DNA of 64,000 bases from an uncultured Eubacteriales bacterium (GCA_948607205.1 CAPERS010000002.1:73231-137230), one strand, 5' to 3'. Counted from the stretch's first letter, positions 17,202-25,605 are shown. The notes: a model not told the origin generated them from the letters alone. Numbers and translations: made by a program.

Positions 17202-18335
17202 AACTCTATAACAAGGATAGCCAAATCCTTCAAGATTTTTGTTGAATGTTATTGCACGGCAAGAGGAAATGAGTTTTTGCTTAACCTCTCTTGGCGTCAG
17301 ATTTGGATTTGATTCAAGCATCAAGGCAACAAGCCCTGCAATCATTGGCGTTGCAACAGAAGTTCCGCTCAAAGTCACATAAGGCTTTTTGACTCCGCAA
17401 GAAACTATGTCAACAGAAGGCGCAACAAGGTCTGGCTTAAATCGTTGAAAAGCAGGGCCTCGAGATGAGAAAGATGCAATTTCAAAATAACTTGGATTGA
17501 ACTCTGTGGCGCTTATTCTGTTATCATCAAAACCTCCAACAGTGATGATTTGACTGCTCACACCCGGACTTTTGATTGTCTGAAATTCTGGCCCACTATT
17601 GCCGGCAGCGGCAACCACAACTATACCTTCACGCCAAAGCGCTTCACTGCCCGACATGATTGGGTCATTAAAGCCAATTGGCTCACTGCCAAAACTCATG
17701 CAGACAACTTTTATGTTATATTCTTTGTGATTGAGATAGACCCATTCCATCGCCTGCAAAATTTTATCAGCCGATGCTTCGCCATCTCCATTGAGCGCTT
17801 TAAGGGAAATAATATTTGAGCGAGGCGCAATTCCGCAAAACTTTCCACCTGAAAGAGAACCACTGCCAGCGCACACGCCACTGACAAAAGTGCCATGTCC
17901 ATTGTCGTCATAGTTGGATGTTTTTTGATTTATGAAATCTTTAAAAAAAAGTATCCTCTTTTTCCCAATCACAAAATCTGAATGACTGGCAATTCCAGTA
18001 TCGATAAAAGCGATGTTGACACCTTCACCAGAAAGCGCATTCTCATCAACATTCAAGACTTTTTTTGCCACATACATAAGGGCATTTGCGCGAACGAGAG
18101 AATAAATAAAAGCAACTTGCGAAAGGTCTGATAAGGCAAGAAGTTGGGTTTTTGTGACTTTCAGTTGAAAGGAATTTATGAATAAATATTCACGAACAAT
18201 TTCAATCTTTTTATGTATCAGATATTTTTTTAGACGTTGATAGTCACTTGCTTTAACAATGCAATCTATGCTCTGCTTATCGCTCAGAGCATAGGAATGC
18301 GTCAATAAAGTTTTGTCAATTTTCATATTCTTCAT
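17199..18335 (-). CDS. S8 family serine peptidase (subtilisin-like, apparently intracellular)
   Basis: 378 aa. The catalytic triad is complete: Asp in FIDTGIASH, His in DNGHGTFVSG, Ser in LSGTSVATPMIAG. The oxyanion Asn lies in AAAGNSGPE. The first ~90 residues may be a propeptide-like domain, and there is no signal peptide, so the enzyme may act in the cytoplasm or be exported by an unknown route. Its start codon overlaps the stop of the 83-aa gene upstream (ATGA), indicating translational coupling. The partner may be functionally linked, for example as substrate or inhibitor, but that is only inference. Confidence 0.92.
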   Translation of the reverse strand: MKNMKIDKTLLTHSYALSDKQSIDCIVKASDYQRLKKYLIHKKIEIVREYLFINSFQLKVTKTQLLALSDLSQVAFIYSLVRANALMYVAKKVLNVDENALSGEGVNIAFIDTGIASHSDFVIGKKRILFFKDFINQKTSNYDDNGHGTFVSGVCAGSGSLSGGKFCGIAPRSNIISLKALNGDGEASADKILQAMEWVYLNHKEYNIKVVCMSFGSEPIGFNDPIMSGSEALWREGIVVVAAAGNSGPEFQTIKSPGVSSQIITVGGFDDNRISATEFNPSYFEIASFSSRGPAFQRFKPDLVAPSVDIVSCGVKKPYVTLSGTSVATPMIAGLVALMLESNPNLTPREVKQKLISSCRAITFNKNLEGFGYPCYRV

Positions 18336-18583
18336 CTTAAAAGTTCAAGCATCCTTTTAACATTTTGATAATCGTTTTCACTGAGGTTTCCTTTTATTGC
18401 CTCTAGCATATTTTCAAGCGCACGATAGTCAAAAGTCCCATCCCTTTTCTGCTTTGCAACCTCTTCAAAAAGTTTTTGATTGATTTGGTCTTGTGGCAGG
18501 TCTTTATATTCATTGAACTTTGACATAACATCTTCTTTTGCCTCGAATTTGTTTTCGCTTTGAAAATTTGATAACTTCGCCAT
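18332..18583 (-). CDS. Small conserved-looking helical protein coupled to subtilase
   Basis: 83 aa, soluble, mostly charged and helical, not recognised. It starts at an ATG preceded by AGGAGAG, and its stop overlaps the start of the S8 peptidase gene by 4 bp. The C-terminal half (YRALENMLEAIKG, then a helix ending MLELLR) looks like a small helical hairpin. No signal peptide or membrane segment is seen. Confidence 0.7.
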   Translation of the reverse strand: MAKLSNFQSENKFEAKEDVMSKFNEYKDLPQDQINQKLFEEVAKQKRDGTFDYRALENMLEAIKGNLSENDYQNVKRMLELLR

Positions 18584-18662
18584 AATTTCACTCTCCTAAA
18601 TTTAGTATATGCCTGTCAAATCAAACTTGCACACTATGGCAAAAAAAAGAATAAATATTATC

Positions 18663-19088
18663 ATGGAAAACAATATCTTTAACATGCTTTCACTTTTATC
18701 AGGTCAGTTTGGAAATAATTCAAACAACAGTTTTTCGCAAGCGCAGAACTCAATATCCGGTCAAAGTGCAACTCAAAATTATTCAAACAGGCAAACGACA
18801 AGTTTTCCTGAAGAAGCCTATTCAAACACCGAACAAACAGCCTCAACTCAAAGTAATAACAACCAAGACTTTTCAAGCGGAATGATTCCACTCCTTATGC
18901 AAATGATGGGCGGAAAAGGCGGAATGAGCAATTTGGCTGGGCTTGGGAATATGTCTGGGATGGGCAACCTTGGCGGTCTGGATTCAATCATGAAAAATGG
19001 AAATTTTGACATGTCGTCACTTTTCTCTTCGCAACCAAAAACCACAAAAAAAGAGGGCGTCGCCCCCAAAGATGATATTATATTATAA
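18663..19088 (+). CDS. Low-complexity Asn/Gln and Gly/Met-rich protein
   Basis: About 141 aa from the ATG at 18663. The N-terminal part has a short hydrophobic segment (FNMLSLLSGQF). The middle is rich in N, Q, S and T. The region about residues 75-115 is Gly/Met-rich (MMGGKGGMSN, MSGMGNLGGL). It ends with a basic segment. No SD is visible before this ATG; a weak promoter (TTGCAC at 18627-18632, 17 bp, AATAAA) ends 7 nt before it, so it may be leaderless. Function unknown; the composition suggests disorder. Confidence 0.55.
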   Translation: MENNIFNMLSLLSGQFGNNSNNSFSQAQNSISGQSATQNYSNRQTTSFPEEAYSNTEQTASTQSNNNQDFSSGMIPLLMQMMGGKGGMSNLAGLGNMSGMGNLGGLDSIMKNGNFDMSSLFSSQPKTTKKEGVAPKDDIIL

Positions 19089-19159
19089 CTCCTCTTTTGT
19101 AAATTTTTGTTAATTAAATTTATATACTTTTTTCATTAACTTTTTATATTCAAATTAAA

Positions 19160-19822
19160 TTAATTCAATGCAGTCAAATTGTCAGCGACCGAACCATTTT
19201 TGAAATAATAGTTTCTTTTGCATAATTTTTGAGCAATGCTTGCCTTTGTTGTTGCAATGATAAGTGTTGTTTTTTTGCTTTTAAGTTTTTTAATCATCTG
19301 GCAAACAACATCCATAGTTGCTTCATTGAGCCTGTCAAAAATGTTATCAACCATAAGAAGTTCAAGTTCCCCTCGCAAAGTTAAGCGAATGAAAGAAAGC
19401 ACATATTTTTCTTCCAAGGAGAGTTCCTTGATTTTTCTGTCTTTGATTTTTTCGATTGCATATTCAATTATGATTTCATTTATCTTGGTTTCAATTTCTG
19501 CGTCCTTATATCCCCAAGTTTTGAGAATGTATTTAAAGTTTTCATAAACTGTTTTTTTCTCAAAAAAGACCGGTGTTGAAGGAACATAACCTGCGTTGAT
19601 ATCAGTGTGATAATCAAGTTTTTCAAGAGGAATATCTTTGATGTAAACTTCACCCTTAGTCATTTTTTCAAGTTTGGCAAAGATGCGCAAAAGGCTTGTT
19701 TTTCCGCTTTCATCTTCACCAACAAAAGCAACGCTTTCGCCATCTGCAATATCCATATTGACTTGATATAAAGCATAATACTCACGCGTAAACTTCAAAA
19801 ACAAATTTTTGACCAAAATCAT
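19160..19822 (-). CDS. Stand-alone ABC transporter-type ATPase with degenerate Walker B
   Basis: 220 aa. Walker A is GEDESGKTS (about residues 35-43). The signature region is LSLEEKYVL instead of LSGGQ, and Walker B is ELLMVDNIF with Asn where the catalytic Glu normally follows the Asp. The H-loop His is also not obvious (IATTKAS). ATP binding is likely but hydrolysis doubtful. No permease gene adjoins it. AGGTGG precedes the ATG. It could be a regulatory or degenerate ABC ATPase. Confidence 0.8.
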   Translation of the reverse strand: MILVKNLFLKFTREYYALYQVNMDIADGESVAFVGEDESGKTSLLRIFAKLEKMTKGEVYIKDIPLEKLDYHTDINAGYVPSTPVFFEKKTVYENFKYILKTWGYKDAEIETKINEIIIEYAIEKIKDRKIKELSLEEKYVLSFIRLTLRGELELLMVDNIFDRLNEATMDVVCQMIKKLKSKKTTLIIATTKASIAQKLCKRNYYFKNGSVADNLTALN

Positions 19823-19877
19823 AAATAGCCACCTACTTTTATTTATCTTTATTCTATTTTACTATAAGAAGAAAAAA

Positions 19878-19902
19878 AATAAAAGCAATTTGCGCTTTTA
19901 TT
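19878..19902 (-). terminator. Rho-independent terminator of lipoprotein gene
   Basis: AATAAAAGC, 7-nt loop, GCTTTTATT and a T-run on the minus strand; the stem begins in the stop codon of the lipoprotein gene. Confidence 0.75.
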
Positions 19903-20416
19903 CTTCTTTATTTATAACTTTTTGAATTTTAAGTTTAAATTCATCTGAAATATCTTCACTTCCGACCAAAACGTCACCTGTTTTTTGAGAATTTTCTTCC
20001 ACATCACCTGCGACAACACGCAAAGTCAGTTCAATAGGCTTTTCGCTGTTGAAAAAATATGTTTTTGTGACAGCATCCTTAAACGGCATAAATTTTTCTG
20101 TGTTCGGCTTATCTTGAGCGATGGCAATAAGGCTTGTAAGAGAATACCAATCATCTTTTTTATATAAATTCAAAGTCATCTTTTCGTCATTTTCTTCCCA
20201 AAAAACAAGTTGGCATTCTTCATTTGCTTTCACCTGAACATCAACAAACTTTTCTTTTACTCTTTCGTCTTCCATAAACGACACTGAAACGCCATAATTT
20301 TCACTGCCTGCAGAGGTTATTTCTCGAATGGTGGCACAACGAAGATTGGTTGAATTTTCACATCCCATCATAAAAACGGCAACAAAACAAAAAATAGGCA
20401 AAATTAACTTTTTCAT
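19898..20416 (-). CDS. Putative lipoprotein of unknown function
   Basis: 172 aa. The N-terminus has a lipoprotein signal peptide: MKK, a hydrophobic core, and a lipobox ending FMMGC at Cys19, so the mature protein is probably anchored to the outer face of the membrane. The remaining sequence is acidic with predicted beta strands and gives no recognisable family. AAGGAG lies upstream of the ATG. It is monocistronic, ending at a terminator. Confidence 0.8.
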   Translation of the reverse strand: MKKLILPIFCFVAVFMMGCENSTNLRCATIREITSAGSENYGVSVSFMEDERVKEKFVDVQVKANEECQLVFWEENDEKMTLNLYKKDDWYSLTSLIAIAQDKPNTEKFMPFKDAVTKTYFFNSEKPIELTLRVVAGDVEENSQKTGDVLVGSEDISDEFKLKIQKVINKEE

Positions 20417-20491
20417 AACTGAATAACTCCTTATAAGCCAATTTTACCCAAATAAAAATAGTTTAAACTTTGAACTTTTGTTTTTTCTTCT

Positions 20492-20510
20492 AAAAAGTGA
20501 CTTGGTCACT
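20492..20510 (-). terminator. Terminator overlapping yraN stop codon
   Basis: Minus strand AGTGAC-CAA-GTCACT followed by T5. The stem includes the last base of the TAG stop codon. Confidence 0.75.
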
Positions 20511-20856
20511 AGAAAGCATTTTCAAGATGATTTATTTCATCACCAATCACTTCAACAACGTCAAATCTGACAGACACACGGTCATATAGTTTTCTTTCAA
20601 TTAAATATAATTCTGCAACTCGACGAATTTTATATTGCTTGCGCGAATCAACGGCTTCGCAAGGCAATCCAAACTCTTTTGTTTCGCGTGCTTTCACTTC
20701 GATAAAAACCAAGTCTTCGCCGTCTAAAGCAATAACATCAATCTCGCCAACTTTATTTTTATAGTTTGTTTCAATAATTTTATATTTTTTCTTTTTCAAA
20801 AAGGAAACTGCTTTGCTTTCACCGGCAAAACCTTTGGCTCTGTTAAGATATTTCAT
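20509..20856 (-). CDS. yraN: UPF0102/YraN family nuclease-like protein
   Basis: 115 aa, the usual size. It has the restriction-endonuclease-like core GEIDVIALD..LVFIEVKARE, with Asp, Glu and Lys in the PD-(D/E)XK arrangement, plus the N-terminal GFAGESKAVSFLKK. The biological role of YraN proteins is not established. AAAGG precedes the ATG. It is the last gene of the trmD-mtnN-rbgA-yraN stretch, in the position it commonly has after rbgA. Confidence 0.9.
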   Translation of the reverse strand: MKYLNRAKGFAGESKAVSFLKKKKYKIIETNYKNKVGEIDVIALDGEDLVFIEVKARETKEFGLPCEAVDSRKQYKIRRVAELYLIERKLYDRVSVRFDVVEVIGDEINHLENAF

Positions 20857-20868
20857 TTTTAAAACCTT

Positions 20869-21681
20869 TTAATCAAGCGTTATTTTGCCTATTCTTCCTT
20901 TGCGGAAATCATCAATAACTGCTTGCGCTGTGCGTTCATAATCAACCTCGCTTCCGTGAGTTAAATAGCCCCTTCTTTTTGCTATATCTTCAAGGTTGCA
21001 ACAAAGCGGATAGCGTTTTTCAACAAGTTCTGGATAGAGTATTTTAAGCATTTCAACAAGCGCTTCTGCAAGTTCAACTTGGTCGACGATGACGTCCTTA
21101 ATACTTCCAATAAAAGCAAGTTTAAGGGCTATTTGTTGGTCGACAAGATTTGGATAAAGTGTTCCCGGAGTGTCACAAATTTCGATATTATCACCAAGAT
21201 TCAGCCACAAATTTTGCTTTGTGACACCCGGTTTATCGCCAGTGACAGCCTTAGCTTTTCCGCAAAGGTTGTTTATGAGAGTGCTTTTGCCAGAATTTGG
21301 AACGCCAACAACAAGCGCTCTGATTGTGGTTTTGACACCCTTGGCAAGATATTTTTGAATTTTTGCGTTCGCAAGAACTTTAATTTTTTGCCTTATTATT
21401 TTGCCTGCACCTGACATCGTGCTGTTAAGGCAGACATAATCACAACCTTCACTTTTGAAGTTTTTGGCAATAGCGTTAACTTTTGCCTCATCAGCAAGGT
21501 CGGTTTTGTTGAAAACATAGAGAATGGGCTTATTTTCTGAAAGTTTTGATAAACTTGGATTGACAGAAGATATCGGTGCTCGGCAGTCAAGAACATATAT
21601 GACCACATCGATAATTTTCAGCATTTTTTTCATTTCGTTCAAGGCCTTTGACATATGCCCCGGGAACCAATTTATCTTCAC
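20869..21681 (-). CDS. rbgA: Ribosome biogenesis GTPase RbgA (YlqF)
   Basis: 270 aa, a circularly permuted GTPase that matures the 50S subunit in Bacillota. It shows the N-terminal WFPGHMSKAL typical of YlqF. The motifs come in permuted order: NKTD (G4) near residue 60, GVPNSGKST (G1) near residue 127, and DTPG (G3) near residue 173. A C-terminal RNA-binding helical domain follows. It starts at GTG with AGGAG. A 15-nt palindrome lies just before the ribosome binding site. It is co-directional with mtnN. Confidence 0.95.
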   Translation of the reverse strand: MKINWFPGHMSKALNEMKKMLKIIDVVIYVLDCRAPISSVNPSLSKLSENKPILYVFNKTDLADEAKVNAIAKNFKSEGCDYVCLNSTMSGAGKIIRQKIKVLANAKIQKYLAKGVKTTIRALVVGVPNSGKSTLINNLCGKAKAVTGDKPGVTKQNLWLNLGDNIEICDTPGTLYPNLVDQQIALKLAFIGSIKDVIVDQVELAEALVEMLKILYPELVEKRYPLCCNLEDIAKRRGYLTHGSEVDYERTAQAVIDDFRKGRIGKITLD

Positions 21682-21695
21682 TATATCTCCTATTT

Positions 21696-21710
21696 AGTGC
21701 ATATTGCACT
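21696..21710 (-). repeat. Short palindrome before rbgA ribosome binding site
   Basis: AGTGCA-ATA-TGCACT on the minus strand, 5 nt before AGGAG. It could form a small mRNA hairpin influencing rbgA translation, or be one of the short palindromes scattered in this genome's intergenic DNA. Confidence 0.55.
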
Positions 21711-21753
21711 ATTTTAAAATTAATTTTTGGGTTTAACTATCAAAATTTTACTT

Positions 21754-22410
21754 TTAATTTAGATTCTTCTTGGAAAGATTTTCCATGATTTTGAATGTCA
21801 CACTTGCAACTTTCTCACTTGCAATGCGAAAATTCTTTTCAAATTCTTCCATATTTCCACTATCTGAAACTGATTTTAAAAGCAGGCAAGGAATATAATT
21901 CTTTTGGCAGGTGTAAACAACAGCGACGCCTTCCATATCACAAATATTCGCGCCAAAATTTTTTATCAATTTCTTTTTTAGCCCTTCACTTTCAACGAAA
22001 GAATTTCCTGTTACAAGATTTCCCACTTTGAGTTTTTTATCAAGCGAGAGTGCAAAATTTTTAAGTTTTTCATCACAAACATAAGTGCTTGGCTCAATGA
22101 TATCCGATTTAATATCCCAAAAAGTTGCTTTATCCACAACAAAAGTGTCGCAAACTTTATTTTTTTCATCAAGCGAGCCACATGTTCCGCTGTTAATTAT
22201 CACATCAGGCTTGAAAAAATCAAGCATTTTTTGAAGATAAATGCCTGCATTGATTTCGCAAGGCCCTGATTTGCAAAGGACGATTGTATGGTTTTTAAAC
22301 TTGGCTTTATAAAAGGTCATTTCGCCAAAAGTCAATGTCTTAATTTTATCGAAATATTTCAAATGGGCATTGATTTCTTCACCGCATGCAATCAAGAGTC
22401 CTATTTTCAT
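21754..22410 (-). CDS. mtnN: 5'-methylthioadenosine/S-adenosylhomocysteine nucleosidase-like protein
   Basis: 218 aa, nucleoside phosphorylase superfamily. MTAN enzymes split adenine from methylthioadenosine and S-adenosylhomocysteine in the methionine salvage and methyl cycles. The segments NSGTCGSLD, CDMEGVAVVYTC (Glu of the ribose-binding pair) and KSVSDSG (catalytic Asp) match the family. AAGGAG precedes the ATG. It lies 16 bp after trmD on the same strand. Another nucleoside specificity is possible. Confidence 0.85.
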   Translation of the reverse strand: MKIGLLIACGEEINAHLKYFDKIKTLTFGEMTFYKAKFKNHTIVLCKSGPCEINAGIYLQKMLDFFKPDVIINSGTCGSLDEKNKVCDTFVVDKATFWDIKSDIIEPSTYVCDEKLKNFALSLDKKLKVGNLVTGNSFVESEGLKKKLIKNFGANICDMEGVAVVYTCQKNYIPCLLLKSVSDSGNMEEFEKNFRIASEKVASVTFKIMENLSKKNLN

Positions 22411-22426
22411 GTTTTTCTCCTTAGGT

Positions 22427-23095
22427 TCAATTCTTTTTTAACAGGTCAGGTCTTTTTTCATGTGTTTTTTTGAGCGCCTGTTCCTTTCTCCACTTTGCAA
22501 TTTCTTGATGATTGCCAGAAAGCAAAACTTCAGGAACAGATAGACCTTCAAAGACCTGTGGACGTGTGTATTGAGGATATTCAAGAGTGTCGCAAGCAAA
22601 ACTCTCTTCGTCTAAACTTTCTGCCGTGATAACGCCATCAATGAACCTTGCAAGGCAATCAATGATAACCATAGTTGGAAGTTCACCGCCTGTGACGACA
22701 TAGTCACCAATGGAAATTTCCATTGGCTTTATAAGTTCATTCATTCTTGCATCAACGCCTTCATAGTGACCACAGATGAACACAAGATGTTCTTTTTTTG
22801 AAAGTTCTTTGGCAAGATTTGGAGAAAGCGTTTGACCTGATGGGCTTGCGAAAATTGGAAAACTTTTCTCATTTGCCACGCTTTTGTAAGCGTCATAAAT
22901 AGGCTGAACTGACATCAGCATTCCAGCACCACCACCGAAGGTATAGTCATCGCATTTTTTATGCTTATCTTTTGAAAAGTCACGAATGTTGATAACATTG
23001 ATTTGCAATATGCCACTTTCTTGCGCACGTTTCAAGATGCTTTCGTTAAGAGGGGCAAAACTTTCTGGGAAGAGCGTTAAAATATCAATTTTCAT
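22427..23095 (-). CDS. trmD: tRNA (guanine-37-N1) methyltransferase TrmD
   Basis: 222 aa, slightly short. It methylates G37 of tRNAs with SAM, preventing frameshifts. Trefoil-knot motifs are present: KCDDYTFGGGAGML, FICGHYEGVDAR, SIGDYVVTGGELPTMVIID. Its ATG overlaps the rimM stop by 4 bp (ATGA), so the genes are translationally coupled. rplS, which usually follows trmD, is absent here. Confidence 0.97.
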   Translation of the reverse strand: MKIDILTLFPESFAPLNESILKRAQESGILQINVINIRDFSKDKHKKCDDYTFGGGAGMLMSVQPIYDAYKSVANEKSFPIFASPSGQTLSPNLAKELSKKEHLVFICGHYEGVDARMNELIKPMEISIGDYVVTGGELPTMVIIDCLARFIDGVITAESLDEESFACDTLEYPQYTRPQVFEGLSVPEVLLSGNHQEIAKWRKEQALKKTHEKRPDLLKKN

Positions 23096-23577
23096 ACGCT
23101 GACCTCTTCGAAAATTTTGCGATTAACCTTGAAGGTGTCGCCGTCTTTTATAAGCAGTCCGTCAACGAAAGGCGTTTGAACAGTGCGACCATTTTTTTCG
23201 ATTATCAAATTGAAGGTCGCACCATAGTTTTCAACATCAACTATCTGTCCAACTTTTTCTCCATCGGTATCAAACAGCAACATTCCAATAAGGTCATCGA
23301 CCAAGATTTCATCATCCTGAAGGTTTTCTTCAAGCATTTCTTTTTCAAGATAGAGTTTTTTGTTTCTCAAATTCTCCGCCGAATTTCTGTCATTCACTTC
23401 AGAAAATTTTATATACAAAAAACCTTGCCTAAGGGAAATCTTCTCAATTTTGAAATCTTTGCCTTCGACATTTATTTTTTTTAAATTTTCAAAAACAGCA
23501 AGGACATTTGTCAAAGGTTTAGCCTTAACTTCGCCTTTTATGCCTTGCGGTTTTAAAATTTCTGCAACATCAATCAT
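23092..23577 (-). CDS. rimM: 16S rRNA processing protein RimM
   Basis: 161 aa. RimM binds S19 in the 30S head and assists 16S rRNA maturation. It shows the N-terminal ILKPQGIKGEVKAKPLT beta-barrel and the C-terminal PRC barrel (DDLIGMLLF, VDGLLI). The start overlaps the khpA stop as TAATG, and the stop overlaps the trmD start as ATGA. Confidence 0.95.
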   Translation of the reverse strand: MIDVAEILKPQGIKGEVKAKPLTNVLAVFENLKKINVEGKDFKIEKISLRQGFLYIKFSEVNDRNSAENLRNKKLYLEKEMLEENLQDDEILVDDLIGMLLFDTDGEKVGQIVDVENYGATFNLIIEKNGRTVQTPFVDGLLIKDGDTFKVNRKIFEEVSV

Positions 23578-23807
23578 TATTCACCAAATTTAACAAAAAC
23601 TTTTTTATCTTCCTTTGCAGAAAGAGATTTAACGATAGTGCGAATGCTTGAAGCAATTTTTCCGCCCTTGCCGATAATTCTGCCCATGTCATCTGGATTG
23701 ACCATAACATGAATGACTTTTTCGTTTTCGTCCTCGGTTATTGACACTTGAACATTGTCAGAGTCAATCACAAGGCTCTTAACAATATATTCTACAAGTT
23801 TTTCCAT
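23577..23807 (-). CDS. khpA: KH-domain RNA-binding protein KhpA (YlqC)
   Basis: 76 aa, a single type-II-like KH domain with the GxxG loop in GRIIGKGGKIASSI. KhpA partners with KhpB/EloR in other Bacillota to bind RNA and affect cell elongation. It sits between rpsP and rimM as usual, with AAGGAG upstream. Confidence 0.93.
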   Translation of the reverse strand: MEKLVEYIVKSLVIDSDNVQVSITEDENEKVIHVMVNPDDMGRIIGKGGKIASSIRTIVKSLSAKEDKKVFVKFGE

Positions 23808-23818
23808 AAAAAATCTCC

Positions 23819-24067
23819 TTATTTATTGATGATTCCGCTCTTTACAAGAAGTTGCTTTGCTGTTTCAGTTGGTTGAGCGCCATTTTTAAGCCACTTGTTT
23901 GCTTTTTCTGCGTCAATTTTGATTTCTGCAGGGTCAGTAAGTGGATTGTAAGTTCCAATGATATCGATGAATTTGCCATCTCTTGGAGCTCTTGAATCAG
24001 CAACTATAACTCTATAAAATGGAGCTTTTTTATCTCCAAGTCTTGTAAGTCTGATTTTAACTGCCAT
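23819..24067 (-). CDS. rpsP: 30S ribosomal protein S16
   Basis: 82 aa, matching S16: KIRLTRLGDKKAPFYRVIVAD, GTYNPL. It is a structural protein of the 30S body. AAAGGAGG lies upstream. It is separated from ffh by a 222-bp region filled with short palindromes. Confidence 0.97.
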   Translation of the reverse strand: MAVKIRLTRLGDKKAPFYRVIVADSRAPRDGKFIDIIGTYNPLTDPAEIKIDAEKANKWLKNGAQPTETAKQLLVKSGIINK

Positions 24068-24110
24068 TGTTTTCCTCCTTTATAAATTTAATATCTTTAA
24101 CTCGGAAGAC

Positions 24111-24292
24111 CTTGATTTCAAGTTCCTTCGAAGGATATTACGCTTGTAATATTTTGTTGTTTTAATTTGTTTTGTTTAGTTTGTGCCTAAGGCACGACAC
24201 ATGATGCACATAGAAAGCGCATAATGCGCACTGCTTAAAGCAATACCTAAGGAACGGTGCATAATGCATCTAGTAAGTGCCTAAGGCACCTA
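24111..24292 (-). repeat. Array of short adjacent palindromes between ffh and rpsP
   Basis: At least nine small inverted repeats follow one another: CTTGA-TT-TCAAG (24111-24122), TCCTTCGAAGGA (24124-24135), ATATTAC-N4-GTAATAT (24135-24152), GTGCCTAAGGCAC (24183-24195), GCGCATAATGCGC (24217-24229), TGCTTAAAGCA (24232-24242), CCTAAGG (24246-24252), TGCATAATGCA (24258-24268) and again GTGCCTAAGGCAC (24277-24289). The last six all have TAA at their centre (TTA on the transcribed strand). The final one abuts the ffh stop codon. No T-run follows any stem. Confidence 0.85.
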
Positions 24293-25603
24293 GAAGAGTC
24301 CGCGAAGACCTCTGCCATTCTTCATTTGTTTCATCATATCTTTGGTCTGCTCAAACTGTTTGAGAAGTTGATTGACCTGCTGAACGCTCGTTCCACTGCC
24401 GTTTGCAATGCGTTGACGACGACTTGCTTTGATGATTTCTGGGCTACGTCTTTCTTGTGGCGTCATTGACTGAATAATTGCCTTGTTCACCGCAAGTTGA
24501 TTTTCGTCAATAGTAAGATTTTTAATCTTGCCGGACATTCCCGGAATCATGCCTAAGATATCCTTAATCGAACCCATTTTTTTGAGACTTTCAACCTGAG
24601 TGAGATAGTCGTCAAAGGTGAAAGAATTTTCTCTAAACTTTTTCTCGATCGCCTTCGCTTCTTCTTCACTGACAGCCTCTTGCGCCTTTTCGATAAGCGA
24701 CAGCACATCGCCCATTCCTAAAATACGGCTTGCAATGCGGTCTGGATAGAAAGGCTCTAAGTCACCAATCTTTTCGCCCACACCGGTGAACTTGATTGGT
24801 TTGCCAGTGATTGCTTTGATTGAGAGTGCCGAACCACCACGAGTGTCACCATCAAGTTTTGTGAGCACAACGCCAGTGATGTCGAGGTCACGATTGAAAC
24901 TTTCAGCAACAGTGACAGCGTCCTGACCTGTCATAGAGTCAACAACAAGCAAGATTTCAGTTGGCTTAACTTCACGCTTGATATCTTGAAGTTCCATCAT
25001 AAGTTCTTCGTTAATGTGAAGTCTGCCTGCTGTATCGATGATAACAGTGTCAAGCCCTTGCTTTTTGGCATGGTCGATTGCCTGCTTTGCTGTTTTGACA
25101 GGATTTTGAGTTCCTCTTTCAAAAACTTCAACACCTGCTTGCTTGCCCACAACTTGAAGTTGGTTGATTGCCGCTGGCCTATAAATATCACAGGCAACAA
25201 GAAGTGGACGCTTGCCAGATTTCTTCAAGTGCGCGCCAAGTTTGGCACACATTGTGGTTTTTCCTGCACCTTGAAGACCGCACATCATAATGATTGTCGG
25301 TGGTGCTGATGAAATCGTCAATTTTTGATTTTGCGAAGACATAAGTTCTGTCAGTTCATCGCGCACGATTTTAATAACCTGTTGTGCTGGCGTTAAACTT
25401 TTCAAAACTTCATCGCCGACAGCCTTTTCTGAAACTTTTTTGACAAAGTCTTTTGCGACCATATAATTTACGTCGGCTTCAAGCAGAGCAATTCGGACTT
25501 CGCGCATTGCCTCTTTGATTTCAAGTTCGGTCAGTCTTCCACGCTTTGTAAGTTTTGAAAAGATGTGATTGAACTTATCAGATAATGATGAAAAAAGTGC
25601 CAC
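24290..25603 (-). CDS. ffh: Signal recognition particle protein Ffh
   Basis: 437 aa. Ffh binds 4.5S RNA and signal sequences of nascent membrane proteins and delivers ribosomes to FtsY. The N and G domains show GLQGAGKTT (P-loop), DTAGR and TKLDGDTRGG. The M domain starts near residue 300 with Met-rich helices and the RNA-binding GSGTSVQQVNQLL segment. It starts at GTG; GGAG lies in the end of ylxM, 3 bp away, so the pair is coupled. Confidence 0.97.
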   Translation of the reverse strand: MALFSSLSDKFNHIFSKLTKRGRLTELEIKEAMREVRIALLEADVNYMVAKDFVKKVSEKAVGDEVLKSLTPAQQVIKIVRDELTELMSSQNQKLTISSAPPTIIMMCGLQGAGKTTMCAKLGAHLKKSGKRPLLVACDIYRPAAINQLQVVGKQAGVEVFERGTQNPVKTAKQAIDHAKKQGLDTVIIDTAGRLHINEELMMELQDIKREVKPTEILLVVDSMTGQDAVTVAESFNRDLDITGVVLTKLDGDTRGGSALSIKAITGKPIKFTGVGEKIGDLEPFYPDRIASRILGMGDVLSLIEKAQEAVSEEEAKAIEKKFRENSFTFDDYLTQVESLKKMGSIKDILGMIPGMSGKIKNLTIDENQLAVNKAIIQSMTPQERRSPEIIKASRRQRIANGSGTSVQQVNQLLKQFEQTKDMMKQMKNGRGLRGLF

Positions 25604-25605
25604 TT

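Noticed and set aside
24111..24292. CRISPR-like interpretation of the palindrome array
   Set aside because: The units differ in sequence and length, there are no equal spacers and no cas genes nearby.
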